Source: Clostridia bacterium (GTDB taxonomy: Bacteria > Bacillota_A > Clostridia > Christensenellales > Aristaeellaceae). Taken from it: 50,263 bases of DNA. The stretch lies in contig JAFQEB010000094.1 in NCBI GenBank assembly GCA_017399225.1, forward strand, positions 1-50,263, read 5' to 3'. The notes beneath the pieces were generated by a model. The model was given only the letters and a program-made list of their open reading frames with translations, was not told where the DNA came from and made no database searches. How positions within the stretch are numbered: the first letter of the stretch is position 1; each line of letters opens with the position of its first letter. Shown piece by piece: positions 9,071 to 17,166 of the stretch. A program made the position numbers and the translations under genes.

Positions 9071-9104
9071 CAAAACCGCAAGCCAGCCAAGGCTTGCGGT
9101 TTTG
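9071..9104. terminator. Bidirectional terminator at cassette edge
   Basis: CAAAACCGCAAGCC at 9071-9084 pairs perfectly with GGCTTGCGGTTTTG at 9091-9104. It insulates the HAD cassette from transcription on either side. Confidence 0.8.
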
Positions 9105-9350
9105 TTATTTGAATGATGTAAAGTGTAGGATAACTTCATCATTTTCATCGCTCTTGCTGTTGCGCGCGCTTTGGCTCAGATCCATGAACAAGTTCATGGA
9201 GTCTTCGCGTCGCTCAGTGCCGTCTTTTCCCTTGGGATAGTGAGAGGCGGCCCCCACCTGCGGTGGGGTGCGGAAGTTACAACTACTCGGACATTACCTT
9301 CCCCGCCATTTCCCTAACATTTCGTGAAGATCCTGCAAGATATAGGGTGC

Positions 9351-9387
9351 AAAAGGGCGCCTCCTTCATAAGAAGGAGACGCCCTGT
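9351..9387 (-). terminator. Terminator after Na/Pi transporter
   Basis: Reading the minus strand, AGGGCGTCTCCTT pairs with AAGGAGGCGCCCT (one G-T pair), followed by TTTT. Confidence 0.8.
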
Positions 9388-9397
9388 CATAGTGCGC

Positions 9398-11074
9398 TTA
9401 CGCCTGGATATGCACAAACGCCTTGTCCACAGAGGTGGCGATGTTCTCGGCATGGTCGCCGATACGCTCCAGGTTGGTCAGGATATCCAGGTAGATCATG
9501 CCGTTCTTGGCGGAGCACTTGTGCTGCTTGAGGCGATCCACATGGTGCTGGCGCAGGGATTCGGTCAGATCGTCGATCTGCTGCTCCGCGTCCTCCACCA
9601 CCTGCTGGTTGTCCGCACCGGAGATCTGCTCGCGGAAGTAGGTCATCGCCCGGTCGATCTGATCGGTCACCATGCCGGAGAGGGTATCCAGCTCCTGCAC
9701 GGCCTTGGCGGAGAACTTGATATCCTCTTGCTGGCGCAGCTGGGCAGCCTCCAGGATGTTCTGGGCATGGTCGCCGATGCGCTCCATATCGTTGACGACG
9801 TGGAAGAGGGAGCCCACCAGGCGGGTATCGCGCTCGTCCAGGTCGAGGCCCTTGACCTCCACCAGGCAGGTGGTGATCTCCTTGTTGAGGAAGTCCAGCA
9901 CCTCCTCGTTCCGGTTGACCTCTGCAGCCTTCTCGTCGCTCCACCCGTCAAAGCACTCCATCGCCTTGGTGAAGTTGCTGCGGGCGATGGTACCCATGCG
10001 CTGCACCTCATTGAACAGCTGCTCGGCCGCAACGGCGGGGGTCATCATCATGCGGTGGTCGAAGTGGAGCAGCTTCATTGCCTCGCTCTCCACGCCGTCG
10101 TCGCGGATGATCATGCAGGCCAGCTTCTCCAGCTGCTTGCAGAAGGGCAGCAGCAGCAGGGTGGTGACGGAGTTGAAGATGATATGGGTGACGGTGATCT
10201 GCATGGCGATGTTGCCTGCGTCAAAGGTGTTGACAAGGGCGACGATCCACTGATCCACCGGCAGGATGCAGGCCAGCACCACAAAGATGACCGTGCCGAT
10301 CACATTGAAGAGCAGGTGCACGCAGGCCACGCGCTTGGAGGTGGCACTTGCGCCCATGCAGGCCAGCACCGCCGTCACACAGGTGCCGATGTTCTGACCG
10401 CAGAGGATGAACATGCACATTTTGAAATCGATAAAGCCCATCTCCGCCAGCGGTAGCAGAATGGCGATAGAGGCTGCGGAGGACTGAATGAGCGCCGTGA
10501 TGCCCGCGCCGATAAGCACAGCGACAATGGGATTCTGCACCGCCTTAAGGGCTGTGGTGAAGCCCTCCCAGGTGCGCAGGGGCTCCATCGCGCCGGACAT
10601 GAACTTCATGCCGATAAACAGCGCGCCCAGGCCGAAGATGACCGGCATAATCCCCTTGATCTTCTTGAACTTCGCCGGCAGGAACAGCAGGATGCAGCCC
10701 ACAAAGCAGAAAATGAAATGGAAATCCAACTTGATGGACATCATCAGCACTGTGACCGTGGTGCCGATATTGGCGCCCATGATGATGCCGACCGCCTGCG
10801 CCAGCTGCATGATGCCGGCGTTGACGAAGCCCACCAGCATGACCGTCGTGGCCGAGGAGGACTGCATCAGCACCGTGATCACAAAGCCCAGGAACACCTG
10901 CAGGAAGCGGTTCTTCGTCACCGTGCCCAGCAGATTTTTCAGCTGCTTGCCCGCCACCCTTTCCAGGCCCTCGGACATTGTGTTCATACCAAAGAGGAAA
11001 AGACCCAGGCCTGCAAGAAGCTGCAGGAGCACACCGGGAAGCTGACTGATCGAGAATACTTCCGCCGCTGGCAT
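9398..11074 (-). CDS. Na+/phosphate cotransporter with C-terminal PhoU-like domain
   Basis: Inner-membrane sodium-phosphate symporter of the NptA/YjbB group (PF02690), 558 residues. Two inverted QSS repeats characteristic of the family are visible (LMQSSSATTVML and LIQSSAASIAIL). The last 200 or so residues are a helical PhoU-like domain with two copies of the E(R)IGDHAxNI motif (MERIGDHAQNI, LERIGDHAENI). GGAGG lies 7 nt before the ATG at 11074; the upstream in-frame ATG at 11116 is less likely. A four-part PhoP-type direct repeat lies 86-124 bp upstream, so expression probably rises under phosphate limitation. A minus-strand terminator ends the gene. Confidence 0.93.
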   Translation of the reverse strand: MPAAEVFSISQLPGVLLQLLAGLGLFLFGMNTMSEGLERVAGKQLKNLLGTVTKNRFLQVFLGFVITVLMQSSSATTVMLVGFVNAGIMQLAQAVGIIMGANIGTTVTVLMMSIKLDFHFIFCFVGCILLFLPAKFKKIKGIMPVIFGLGALFIGMKFMSGAMEPLRTWEGFTTALKAVQNPIVAVLIGAGITALIQSSAASIAILLPLAEMGFIDFKMCMFILCGQNIGTCVTAVLACMGASATSKRVACVHLLFNVIGTVIFVVLACILPVDQWIVALVNTFDAGNIAMQITVTHIIFNSVTTLLLLPFCKQLEKLACMIIRDDGVESEAMKLLHFDHRMMMTPAVAAEQLFNEVQRMGTIARSNFTKAMECFDGWSDEKAAEVNRNEEVLDFLNKEITTCLVEVKGLDLDERDTRLVGSLFHVVNDMERIGDHAQNILEAAQLRQQEDIKFSAKAVQELDTLSGMVTDQIDRAMTYFREQISGADNQQVVEDAEQQIDDLTESLRQHHVDRLKQHKCSAKNGMIYLDILTNLERIGDHAENIATSVDKAFVHIQA

Positions 11075-11159
11075 ATAACATCCTCCGTTGCGTTCGATCG
11101 TTTCGGTGGAAAACATGTCGTGCTGCGTCGCTGTTTATGCAACCGCAGACATAATCACT

Positions 11160-11198
11160 TTAACACAGATTTAACGCAGAATCAACGGGGATTTTACA
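11160..11198 (+). promoter_or_regulatory. Candidate Pho box (PhoP direct repeats)
   Basis: Four hexamers, TTAACA at 11160, TTAACG at 11171, TCAACG at 11182 and TTTACA at 11193, recur at exactly 11-bp intervals. This matches the Bacillus PhoP pattern of TTHAYA hexamers separated by 5 bp. It lies just upstream of the phosphate transporter gene. Confidence 0.75.
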
Positions 11199-11225
11199 TT
11201 CCGTGCGGAGGTTTCGCAATTTTCG

Positions 11226-11921
11226 TCAGGTTTTCACCCGCATGTGTCTGTACAGAAAGTACAGCCCGACGCCCTCTGCCGCCAGCGCAAGGGTGACCAG
11301 CGCCATCAGCCCCAGCCGGTAGAGCAGCACGCCCTGTCCGGCCAGCCACATCAGCGGTGTGCCCGCCACCGGCCCCGCTAGGAAGAAGTAGTTGCCCCCG
11401 GTGATGCGGTTAGCGAGGGTCGCCAGCGCCGCCGCCGTCACCAGGAAGCACCATGCCCCCAGGGCCCCCCATGGCCGGGGCTGCCAGCCCATCCCCAGGG
11501 GCAGGAGCGGCGCGCACACCAGCCCCGCATGGAGGGTGTGGAACGCCAGCGCCGTCACGCGGGGCCAGGGGGTCTGCAGCACGGCGGGAAACAGCAGCGC
11601 CAGCGCCGCCCCCGGCACGCCTGCAAAAAAGGCGGCGTTCAGCAGCAGCGGACGCCGGGTGAGCAGCGTCGGCAGAGTCAGCAAACCCAGCAGGCTGCAC
11701 AGGTGCAGGGGAAGGGCATTCTGCCACGACAGCTGCCCGGAGAAAAGCAGCGCACCCTCCTGCATGGCCATCGCCGCCAGGATCGTCAGCCCCAGGGCCC
11801 ATGAGGCCGCCAGGTAGCGCCGCCGCGCCGCCCGGGGCATCCCCGCACACCGGCAAAGCCGCACACGCCCCGCCGCCCGCAGCACAAGCGCCCCCATCCC
11901 TCCCAGCAGCAACCATTGCAT
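11226..11921 (-). CDS. TIGR02206 family integral membrane protein (YwaF-like)
   Basis: Polytopic membrane protein of 231 residues with about seven hydrophobic segments. Family marks are LPLHLCSLLG in the middle and NYFFLAGPVAGTPL near the C terminus. The biochemical role of this family is not established. GGAGG lies 7 nt before the ATG at 11921; the in-frame ATG at 11927 is only 1 nt from it and is unlikely. It lies upstream of the phosphate transporter on the same strand, but the Pho-box region separates them. Confidence 0.78.
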   Translation of the reverse strand: MQWLLLGGMGALVLRAAGRVRLCRCAGMPRAARRRYLAASWALGLTILAAMAMQEGALLFSGQLSWQNALPLHLCSLLGLLTLPTLLTRRPLLLNAAFFAGVPGAALALLFPAVLQTPWPRVTALAFHTLHAGLVCAPLLPLGMGWQPRPWGALGAWCFLVTAAALATLANRITGGNYFFLAGPVAGTPLMWLAGQGVLLYRLGLMALVTLALAAEGVGLYFLYRHMRVKT

Positions 11922-12000
11922 CCGCATCCCTCCTATGGGGATAGCCTCCCCCGGTGAATGAAAACCATGCAGCGGCCTGCCCTGCGTCTGATATATAGGA

Positions 12001-12037
12001 AAAGCCCGCCGGACGGCTGGCTGCCGTAGGGCGGGCG
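12001..12037 (-). terminator. Terminator after rpiB-family gene
   Basis: On the minus strand GCCCGCC pairs with GGCGGGC, with inner ACGGC/GCCGT, followed by TTTT. Confidence 0.75.
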
Positions 12038-12050
12038 GGGGAGCGGAGGC

Positions 12051-12683
12051 TTACAGCTTCCTCAGATAATCGGCGATCTCCTGATCCTGGCAGTTGGGGT
12101 AGAAGTACTCGGCGAAGTGCTCGCCGGAGATGGTCTCCTTCAGGAAATCCTGATCGATGTCGTGGAGGATATCGATCAGCTTACGGTGGGTGACCAGCTT
12201 GACCTGATCGAGGATCTTCTTGTTGCGCTGCTCGGGGATGACGCGCTCCTTGGGGTAGCCCTGGCCGTGGCCGAAGCCGAAGAGCTGCTGGAAGATCATC
12301 TCCAGCTTCAGCTCGGCGCCCCAGCCGAAGTCCTTGGCGAAGGGCAGGGCCACGCAGTTGCCGTCGTTGATGTGGGCGAACATGTAGCCGTCGGAGGGGT
12401 CGCACAGGTGGCCGCAGAGCACGCCGGGGAAGGAGTTGCAGGCCAGCATCGCGCCCTCGCCCGTGCCGCAGCCGGTCACGACGTAGTCGACGGCCTTCGT
12501 CTCCAGCAGGATGCAGGCCATCAGGCCGATCTTGACATAGGTCAGCTGGCAGGCGTCCTCGGCGGTGTACATGCCGTAGTTGACGACCTCATGGCCCATG
12601 GGCTCGACGACCTTCTTCAGGGAGGCTTCGATCATGGCGTTCTTGGCCGCCTGGGAATTCTCATTGATCAGTGCGATACGCAT
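12051..12683 (-). CDS. RpiB/LacAB-family sugar-phosphate isomerase
   Basis: Cytoplasmic isomerase of 210 residues related to ribose-5-phosphate isomerase B and LacA/LacB. The phosphate/active-site loop is TGCGTGEG, with the probable catalytic Cys72. It is longer than the usual 150 residues because of a C-terminal extension of about 60 residues (from about KKILDQV onward), typical of a clostridial subgroup whose substrate is not settled. GAAAGGAAG precedes the ATG by about 8 nt. It is divergent from the hydroxyacid dehydrogenase gene, with a 116-bp shared upstream region. Confidence 0.88.
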   Translation of the reverse strand: MRIALINENSQAAKNAMIEASLKKVVEPMGHEVVNYGMYTAEDACQLTYVKIGLMACILLETKAVDYVVTGCGTGEGAMLACNSFPGVLCGHLCDPSDGYMFAHINDGNCVALPFAKDFGWGAELKLEMIFQQLFGFGHGQGYPKERVIPEQRNKKILDQVKLVTHRKLIDILHDIDQDFLKETISGEHFAEYFYPNCQDQEIADYLRKL

Positions 12684-12799
12684 CGGTGTTACTTCCTTTC
12701 TCTCCGGCGCTGGAAAAGCTTGCGCCGCTTTCGTTTCTATGATATCATCTTTTCAACGGATTTGCAACCAAACACCTGCTTGAAAAGGAGCTGTGCCCT

Positions 12800-13741
12800 A
12801 TGAAGATCATCGTGCTGGACGGCTATGTGGAAAATCCCGGCGACCTGAGCTGGGAGCCCCTGGCGGCGCTGGGCGAACTGACCGTATATGACTATACCGC
12901 CCCTGCGGAGGTCATCGCCCGCATCGGCGACGCCCCCGTCATCCTGACCAACAAGACCGTCATCACCCGGGAAATTATGGACGCCTGCCCCCAGGTGAAG
13001 TACATCGGCGTGCTGGCCACGGGCTTCAACGTGGTGGATATCGCCGCCGCGAAGGAGAAGGGCATCGTCGTCACCAACGTGCCGGCCTACTCCACCCAGG
13101 CGGTGGCCCAGTTCACCATGGCGCTGCTGCTGGAGATCTGCCACCATGTGGGCAAACACAACGACGCCGTGCAGCAGGGCCGCTGGAGCGCCTGCCGGGA
13201 CTTCGCCTTCTGGGATTATCCGCTGATCGAGCTGGCGGGCAAGACCATCGGCATCGTGGGCTACGGCCGCATCGGCCAGGCGACGGCAATGGCCGCCCAG
13301 GCCCTGGGCATGAAGGTACTGGCCTACAGCCGCCACGGTCAGGGCGAGCCCTTCGTCCCCCTGGATGAGCTCTATGCCCGCAGCGATATCGTTTCCCTCC
13401 ACTGCCCCCTGACGGCGGAAAATGCCGGGATGATCAACCGGGAGACCATCGCGAAGATGAAGGACGGCGTGATCCTGATCAACACCGCCCGGGGCGGCCT
13501 CGTCAACGATGCGGATCTGCGGGGGGCGCTGCTCTCCGGCAAGGTGTACGCCGCCGCGGCCGACGTGGTGACGGTGGAGCCCATCCGGGCCGACAGCCCC
13601 CTGCTGGGCCTTGACAACATGATCCTCACGCCCCACATCGCCTGGGCCTGCTACGAGACCCGCCAGCGCCTGATGGACATCGCGGTGGACAACGTCCGCC
13701 AGTACCTCGCCGGCACGCCCGTCAACAACGTGGCCGTATAA
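12800..13741 (+). CDS. D-2-hydroxyacid dehydrogenase, glycerate dehydrogenase/hydroxypyruvate reductase type
   Basis: NAD(P)-dependent cytoplasmic enzyme of 313 residues reducing a 2-oxoacid, most likely hydroxypyruvate, to the D-hydroxyacid. The Rossmann motif GYGRIG is at 154-159. The catalytic triad is Arg231 (NTARGGLV), Glu260 (VTVEP) and His279 (LTPHIAWA). The HIAWA ending and the segment TNVPAYSTQAVAQFTMALLL are typical of HprA-type enzymes. AAAGGAG lies 9 nt upstream. It forms a two-gene unit with the DUF3783 gene that starts 16 nt later. Confidence 0.92.
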   Translation: MKIIVLDGYVENPGDLSWEPLAALGELTVYDYTAPAEVIARIGDAPVILTNKTVITREIMDACPQVKYIGVLATGFNVVDIAAAKEKGIVVTNVPAYSTQAVAQFTMALLLEICHHVGKHNDAVQQGRWSACRDFAFWDYPLIELAGKTIGIVGYGRIGQATAMAAQALGMKVLAYSRHGQGEPFVPLDELYARSDIVSLHCPLTAENAGMINRETIAKMKDGVILINTARGGLVNDADLRGALLSGKVYAAAADVVTVEPIRADSPLLGLDNMILTPHIAWACYETRQRLMDIAVDNVRQYLAGTPVNNVAV

Positions 13742-13757
13742 AAAGGAGGCTGATTTC

Positions 13758-14144
13758 ATGCCCCGCCCGACCATCCTTGCCTGCCATCTGACGGACGCGC
13801 GGATGAGCAAGCTGCGCTTCCTGTGCATGCGTCTTGGCCTGCTGATCAAGCCGGTCACGGAGGCGGACTTCACCCAGCCCCTGAGCGTGCTGAGCGGCCT
13901 GGAGGCCCCCGGCGAAGCCCTGCCTGCAGAGGGCAGCGTGGAGGAGGAGCTGCTGGTGTTCTGCCACATGCCGGACAGCGCAGTCAGCCGCTTTTTGCAG
14001 CTGGCCCGTCAGCAGCGCATCCCGCCCTTCGCCCTCAAGGCCGTACTGACTCCCACCAACGCCGCCTGGACGCTGCCCCGGCTCTTCCGGGAGCTGGCGG
14101 AGGAGCGGGAGGCCCTGCGCCAGGGCAGCAATGCCCATGAGTAA
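13758..14144 (+). CDS. DUF3783 family protein
   Basis: Small cytoplasmic protein of 128 residues matching the DUF3783 pattern: an N-terminal segment ending in a beta strand, a middle LLVFCHMP, and IPPFALKAVLTPTNAAWTLPRLF at the C-terminal side (spans about 90-112). Function unknown. AAGGAGG lies 8 nt before the ATG and the gene begins 16 nt after the dehydrogenase stop, so the two are probably co-transcribed. Confidence 0.75.
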   Translation: MPRPTILACHLTDARMSKLRFLCMRLGLLIKPVTEADFTQPLSVLSGLEAPGEALPAEGSVEEELLVFCHMPDSAVSRFLQLARQQRIPPFALKAVLTPTNAAWTLPRLFRELAEEREALRQGSNAHE

Positions 14145-14153
14145 AAATCCTCC

Positions 14154-14182
14154 TTGCATTCCTGTCGGGAATGTGCTATGAT
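14154..14182 (+). promoter_or_regulatory. Promoter for pnuC-like gene
   Basis: TTGCAT at 14154-14159 and TATGAT at 14177-14182 are separated by 17 bp. This places the transcript start near 14189 and leaves a leader of about 120 nt. Confidence 0.7.
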
Positions 14183-14188
14183 ACCCCC

Positions 14189-14308
14189 GAACTGAACAGA
14201 GCCGCAGCGGCCACCGGGTCGCTGCAAATGCAACGGCATTCTCCCGCCCCTCGTCAGGTCTTGGAAGAGGGACGGCGGAATGCCGTCTTTATGTGAAAGG
14301 AGCCAAGT
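14189..14308 (+). promoter_or_regulatory. Structured 5' leader with alternative hairpins, candidate riboswitch
   Basis: Stem 1 pairs GCAGCG at 14204-14209 with CGCTGC at 14220-14225. A long stem pairs ACGGCATTC at 14233-14241 with GAATGCCGT at 14278-14286 and encloses CCCTC/GAGGG. An alternative hairpin, GACGGC at 14271-14276 with GCCGTC at 14282-14287 followed by TTTAT, competes for the same bases. It matches no riboswitch class I can name. Confidence 0.5.
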
Positions 14309-14995
14309 ATGCTGAAGAAGCTCTTCACCTTCTCCCTCAGCCGTTTCGAATGGGCGCTGTGGAGCCTGTCGCTGCTGGTGACAGGGGGAACCTTCCTGGT
14401 TTTTGAAAGCGGCGACGCCCTGTCCCTCGCCGCACCGCTGGTGGGCGTGTCGGCGCTGATCTTCGTGGGCAAGGGTCATGCCCTGGGGCAGCTGCTGACG
14501 ATCGTCTTTGCCGTGCTCTACGGGGTGATCTCCCTGCGCGTGCAGTATTACGGCGAGATGATCACCTACCTGGGCATGACGGCCCCCATGGCGCTGCTGG
14601 CGCTGATCACCTGGCTGCGCCATCCCTATGAGGACACCCAGGAGGTAGCCGTGCACCGCATGACCCGCCGGGAGACCGCCGTGATGCTCCTGCTGACGGT
14701 GCTGGCGACGGTGATCTTCTACTTCATCCTGCAAGCCCTGGGCAACGCGGCCCTCGCGGTCAGCACCCTTTCCGTCACCACCAGCTTCCTCGCCTCCTAC
14801 CTGACGGCCAAGCGCAGCCCCTGGTATGCCCTGGCCTATGCCATGAACGACCTGGTGCTGATCGTGCTGTGGGTCATTTCCTCCCTGACGGATATTTCCG
14901 GCACGGCGATGGTCGCCTGCTTCGTGATGTTCTTCGTCAACGATATCTACGGCTTCATCAACTGGCGGCGGATGGAGAAGCAGCAGCGCTCATGA
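14309..14995 (+). CDS. PnuC-family transporter
   Basis: Membrane transporter of 228 residues with about seven hydrophobic segments, of the PnuC family (PF04973) that facilitates uptake of nicotinamide riboside or related vitamins. Recognisable parts are ITWLRHPYED, the segment AYAMNDLVLIVLW, and the C-terminal FVNDIYGFINWRRM. AAAGGAG lies 6 nt before the ATG. It stands alone with its own promoter, a structured leader and a strong terminator, which fits regulation by ligand availability. Substrate choice among nicotinamide riboside, thiamine and riboflavin cannot be made from the sequence. Confidence 0.88.
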   Translation: MLKKLFTFSLSRFEWALWSLSLLVTGGTFLVFESGDALSLAAPLVGVSALIFVGKGHALGQLLTIVFAVLYGVISLRVQYYGEMITYLGMTAPMALLALITWLRHPYEDTQEVAVHRMTRRETAVMLLLTVLATVIFYFILQALGNAALAVSTLSVTTSFLASYLTAKRSPWYALAYAMNDLVLIVLWVISSLTDISGTAMVACFVMFFVNDIYGFINWRRMEKQQRS

Positions 14996-15006
14996 CGGAC
15001 CACCTG

Positions 15007-15044
15007 AAAACAGCTCCGGAGACTTGTTGCTCCGGAGCTGTTTT
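15007..15044. terminator. Bidirectional terminator
   Basis: AAAACAGCTCCGGAG at 15007-15021 pairs perfectly with CTCCGGAGCTGTTTT at 15030-15044. It serves the PnuC-like gene and the convergent aroE-aroQ-GH2 operon. Confidence 0.9.
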
Positions 15045-15058
15045 GCTGCCTGATGGGA

Positions 15059-16711
15059 TCAGCGTGTCCTGAAGCACGCCTGCACGGTCTCATAGCTCAT
15101 TTTGGGCCGGCGGAACTCATCAAACACACCCTTGTTGTTCATCGTGCGGGGACGGCCATGGGCCCATTCCTCCGCCACGCGGACGTCGGCAAACTGCCAG
15201 ATGTACGCACCGGACACGCGCTCCATGCCCAGGATCGCCTCCAGCTGCTCGCGCAGGATGTCGCACTGCCGCTCCTCGGACCACTTGGCCCGGCGGAAGG
15301 GATCGTGGAAGCCGGGGATGGCTCCCGCGCCGAATTCGGAGAAGATGATCGGCTTCTCCGCCGCGCCGGCGCTGTCCATGAATTCCGCGATGCGCTTTGC
15401 ATAGTCCGCTGCAGGCTCGCCGTGGTACCACAGGGGATAGATATTGAAGGAGCACACGTCCGGCAGATCCTGACAGACGTCGGTGAGGCACCGGCAGGAC
15501 GCGAAGGTCACCGGACGGGTGGGATCCAGCGCGCGCAGCTGCTCGATCTGCCGTTTGTACACCGAGCGGCCGAACTCCGTCGCGCTCTCGCATTCATTGA
15601 GCAGGCCCCAGACCCAGATGCAGGGATGGTTGACGTGCTGGGTCACCATCTCCTCGTTCACCTTCGCGCAGACCTCGTCAAAGCGAGGATCACGCATGGT
15701 CTCCTCGTTGATGCCGCGGGCATGGTTCTCCTCCCACACCAGAACGCCCAGCGCGTCGCACAGGTCCAGGAAGCGCGGGTCATTGGGATAGTGGCAGGTG
15801 CGGACGGTGTTGGCCCCGGTGGAGAGGATCAGGTGCAGATCGTCCATCATCGCGTCCAGGGACAGCGCGCTGCCGAACTGGCCGTGATCCTCATGGCGGT
15901 TGAAGCCCTTAAGGAAGATCTTCCGGCCGTTGAGGAGGATGTCCGGCCCGGCGATTGCGATCGTGCGGAACCCCACGCGGTCGGTCAGGTCATCGATGGG
16001 CTGCCCGTCCTGCAGGAGCAGGGCCGTCAGGTCGTAGAGGCTGCCCTGCCCGATATCCCAGGGCGTCACGCCGCTGACGGAGACGCACACGGGCACGACA
16101 GTCTCCTCGCCCGCCGCCATCGCCGGAACATCCGCGCAGGCCTCGCCGCCCGCCACAGACAGTGCCACCCGCAGCGCCCCGCTGTCCGACAGCGCCCGGA
16201 GGTGTACCACGACCGTCGCGTCGTAGGTGCCCTCGCCCTGTTGGCGGCAGGAGAAGGCCATCCGGGTGATGTACGCGCCGCCCAGCCGGTGCATCTCCAC
16301 CGGGCGGTTCAGGCCGCCGTAGGTATAGTAATCGTTGGGGAAGTGCAGGACGGAGCCGGTCTCGTAACGGTTGTCCACCGTCACGCGCAGCTCGTGTTCG
16401 CCAGCGGAAACGTCCTTCAGCAGCACCTCAAAGGCGGTGTAGGCGTTGTAGTGCCAGCCGACCTGCACGCCGTCAAAATACACGGTGGCCGTGTGGCTGA
16501 CGCCGCCAAAGCGCAGCAGGTACGTACCGGGCTCGTCGATGACGACGCTTCGGCGGAACTCCGCCGTGCCCTTGTAGGCCCGCAGCTCCGGGATGCGCTC
16601 CCACACGCCGGGGATCATCATCGGCCAGGTTTTGCCCTGGGCAGTCATTTCCCACAGGCCGTTCAGGGAGGTGACGTGGCGGAGGCTGTGTTCTGCAAAC
16701 AAGCGATACAT
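15059..16711 (-). CDS. Glycoside hydrolase family 2, beta-glucuronidase type
   Basis: Cytoplasmic retaining glycosidase of 550 residues. Order: N-terminal jelly-roll (about 1-150), immunoglobulin-like domain (150-250), TIM barrel. The acid/base is Glu373 in GLLNECES, the nucleophile is Glu459 in IIFSEFG. An Asn525-x-Lys527-Gly motif (NNKGVF) matches the NxKG motif that recognises the glucuronate carboxylate, so beta-glucuronidase is more likely than beta-galactosidase; this is inference from the motif. No signal peptide. AAGGGG lies 8 nt before the ATG at 16711, which is 20 nt after the aroQ stop. It is therefore the third gene of an aroE-aroQ operon, an unusual association. Confidence 0.9.
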   Translation of the reverse strand: MYRLFAEHSLRHVTSLNGLWEMTAQGKTWPMMIPGVWERIPELRAYKGTAEFRRSVVIDEPGTYLLRFGGVSHTATVYFDGVQVGWHYNAYTAFEVLLKDVSAGEHELRVTVDNRYETGSVLHFPNDYYTYGGLNRPVEMHRLGGAYITRMAFSCRQQGEGTYDATVVVHLRALSDSGALRVALSVAGGEACADVPAMAAGEETVVPVCVSVSGVTPWDIGQGSLYDLTALLLQDGQPIDDLTDRVGFRTIAIAGPDILLNGRKIFLKGFNRHEDHGQFGSALSLDAMMDDLHLILSTGANTVRTCHYPNDPRFLDLCDALGVLVWEENHARGINEETMRDPRFDEVCAKVNEEMVTQHVNHPCIWVWGLLNECESATEFGRSVYKRQIEQLRALDPTRPVTFASCRCLTDVCQDLPDVCSFNIYPLWYHGEPAADYAKRIAEFMDSAGAAEKPIIFSEFGAGAIPGFHDPFRRAKWSEERQCDILREQLEAILGMERVSGAYIWQFADVRVAEEWAHGRPRTMNNKGVFDEFRRPKMSYETVQACFRTR

Positions 16712-16731
16712 CGTTCTGTCCCCTTTCCGGT

Positions 16732-17166
16732 TTACTCCGCCTCCACCAGCGCCCGCATGCCCATCACATACCCGTAAAACCCGAAGCCCACGATCTGCCC
16801 GCGGCAGGCCGAGGCTGTCATGGATACATGGCGGTAGCTTTCCCGCGCGTGCACGTTGGACATGTGGCACTCGATGATCGGCATGGGCACGGAGGCGATG
16901 GCGTCATGCAGGGCCACGGAGGTGTGGGTGTAGCCGCCGGGGTTGAACACCGCGCCGTCGAAGCCGTCGAAATAGGCCTGCTGGATGGCGTCGATCAGGT
17001 CGCCCTCGTGGTTGGACTGCACGCAGCGGACTTCCACGCCCAGCTTTTCGGCTTCTGCCTGACACAGGGCGATCAGGTCGTCGTAGGTCTTGGCGCCGTA
17101 TACGCTCTTTTCGCGCAGGCCCGTCAGATTGATGTTGGGGCCGTTGAGAATCAGGATCTTCTTCAC
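16732..17166 (-). CDS. aroQ: Type II 3-dehydroquinate dehydratase
   Basis: Shikimate-pathway enzyme of 144 residues that dehydrates 3-dehydroquinate. Catalytic residues Arg18 and Tyr23 lie in GLREKSVYG and His101 in IIECHMSN; FNPGGYTHTS is also a family mark. The start is GTG at 17166, overlapping the aroE stop by four bases (GTGA), which implies translational coupling; GAGG lies 10 nt upstream inside aroE. Only steps 3 and 4 of the pathway are present in this window. Confidence 0.95.
   Translation of the reverse strand: MKKILILNGPNINLTGLREKSVYGAKTYDDLIALCQAEAEKLGVEVRCVQSNHEGDLIDAIQQAYFDGFDGAVFNPGGYTHTSVALHDAIASVPMPIIECHMSNVHARESYRHVSMTASACRGQIVGFGFYGYVMGMRALVEAE

Larger units (their letters stand above)
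8305..9158 (-). mobile_element. AT-rich HAD-phosphatase cassette inserted in repeat AB
   Basis: About 854 bp of distinctly AT-richer DNA lie between the two halves of an AB repeat. The A half ends at GCGCGCAAC (minus strand) and the B half resumes at AAAGGAACAC; the two other copies join there directly. The segment contains a bidirectional terminator, promoter, one gene and another terminator. I see no terminal inverted repeats, transposase or clear target duplication, so how it arrived is unknown. Confidence 0.6.
8101..9315 (-). repeat. Structured repeat AB, copy 3, interrupted by an AT-rich cassette
   Basis: On the minus strand the A part lies at about 9315-9159 and the B part at 8304-8101. 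Both align to the uninterrupted copies near 46288 and 49919, including the hairpin CCATGAAC/GTTCATGG and GTGGGGGCCGCCTCTCA. B carries an outer stem (CCCTT 8225-8229 with AAGGG 8141-8145). Inside it are CATCG/CGATG, GCAGC/GCTGC, and the double hairpin GTCCCC/GGGGAC, TTCGCC/GGCGAA. A second stem has a short loop (CCAGGGCC/GGCCCTGG at 8113-8132). The cassette at about 8305-9158 splits the element. Confidence 0.8.

Noticed and set aside
15053..16777. Plus-strand open frame of 574 codons
   Set aside because: Antisense to the GH2 gene with intact active site.
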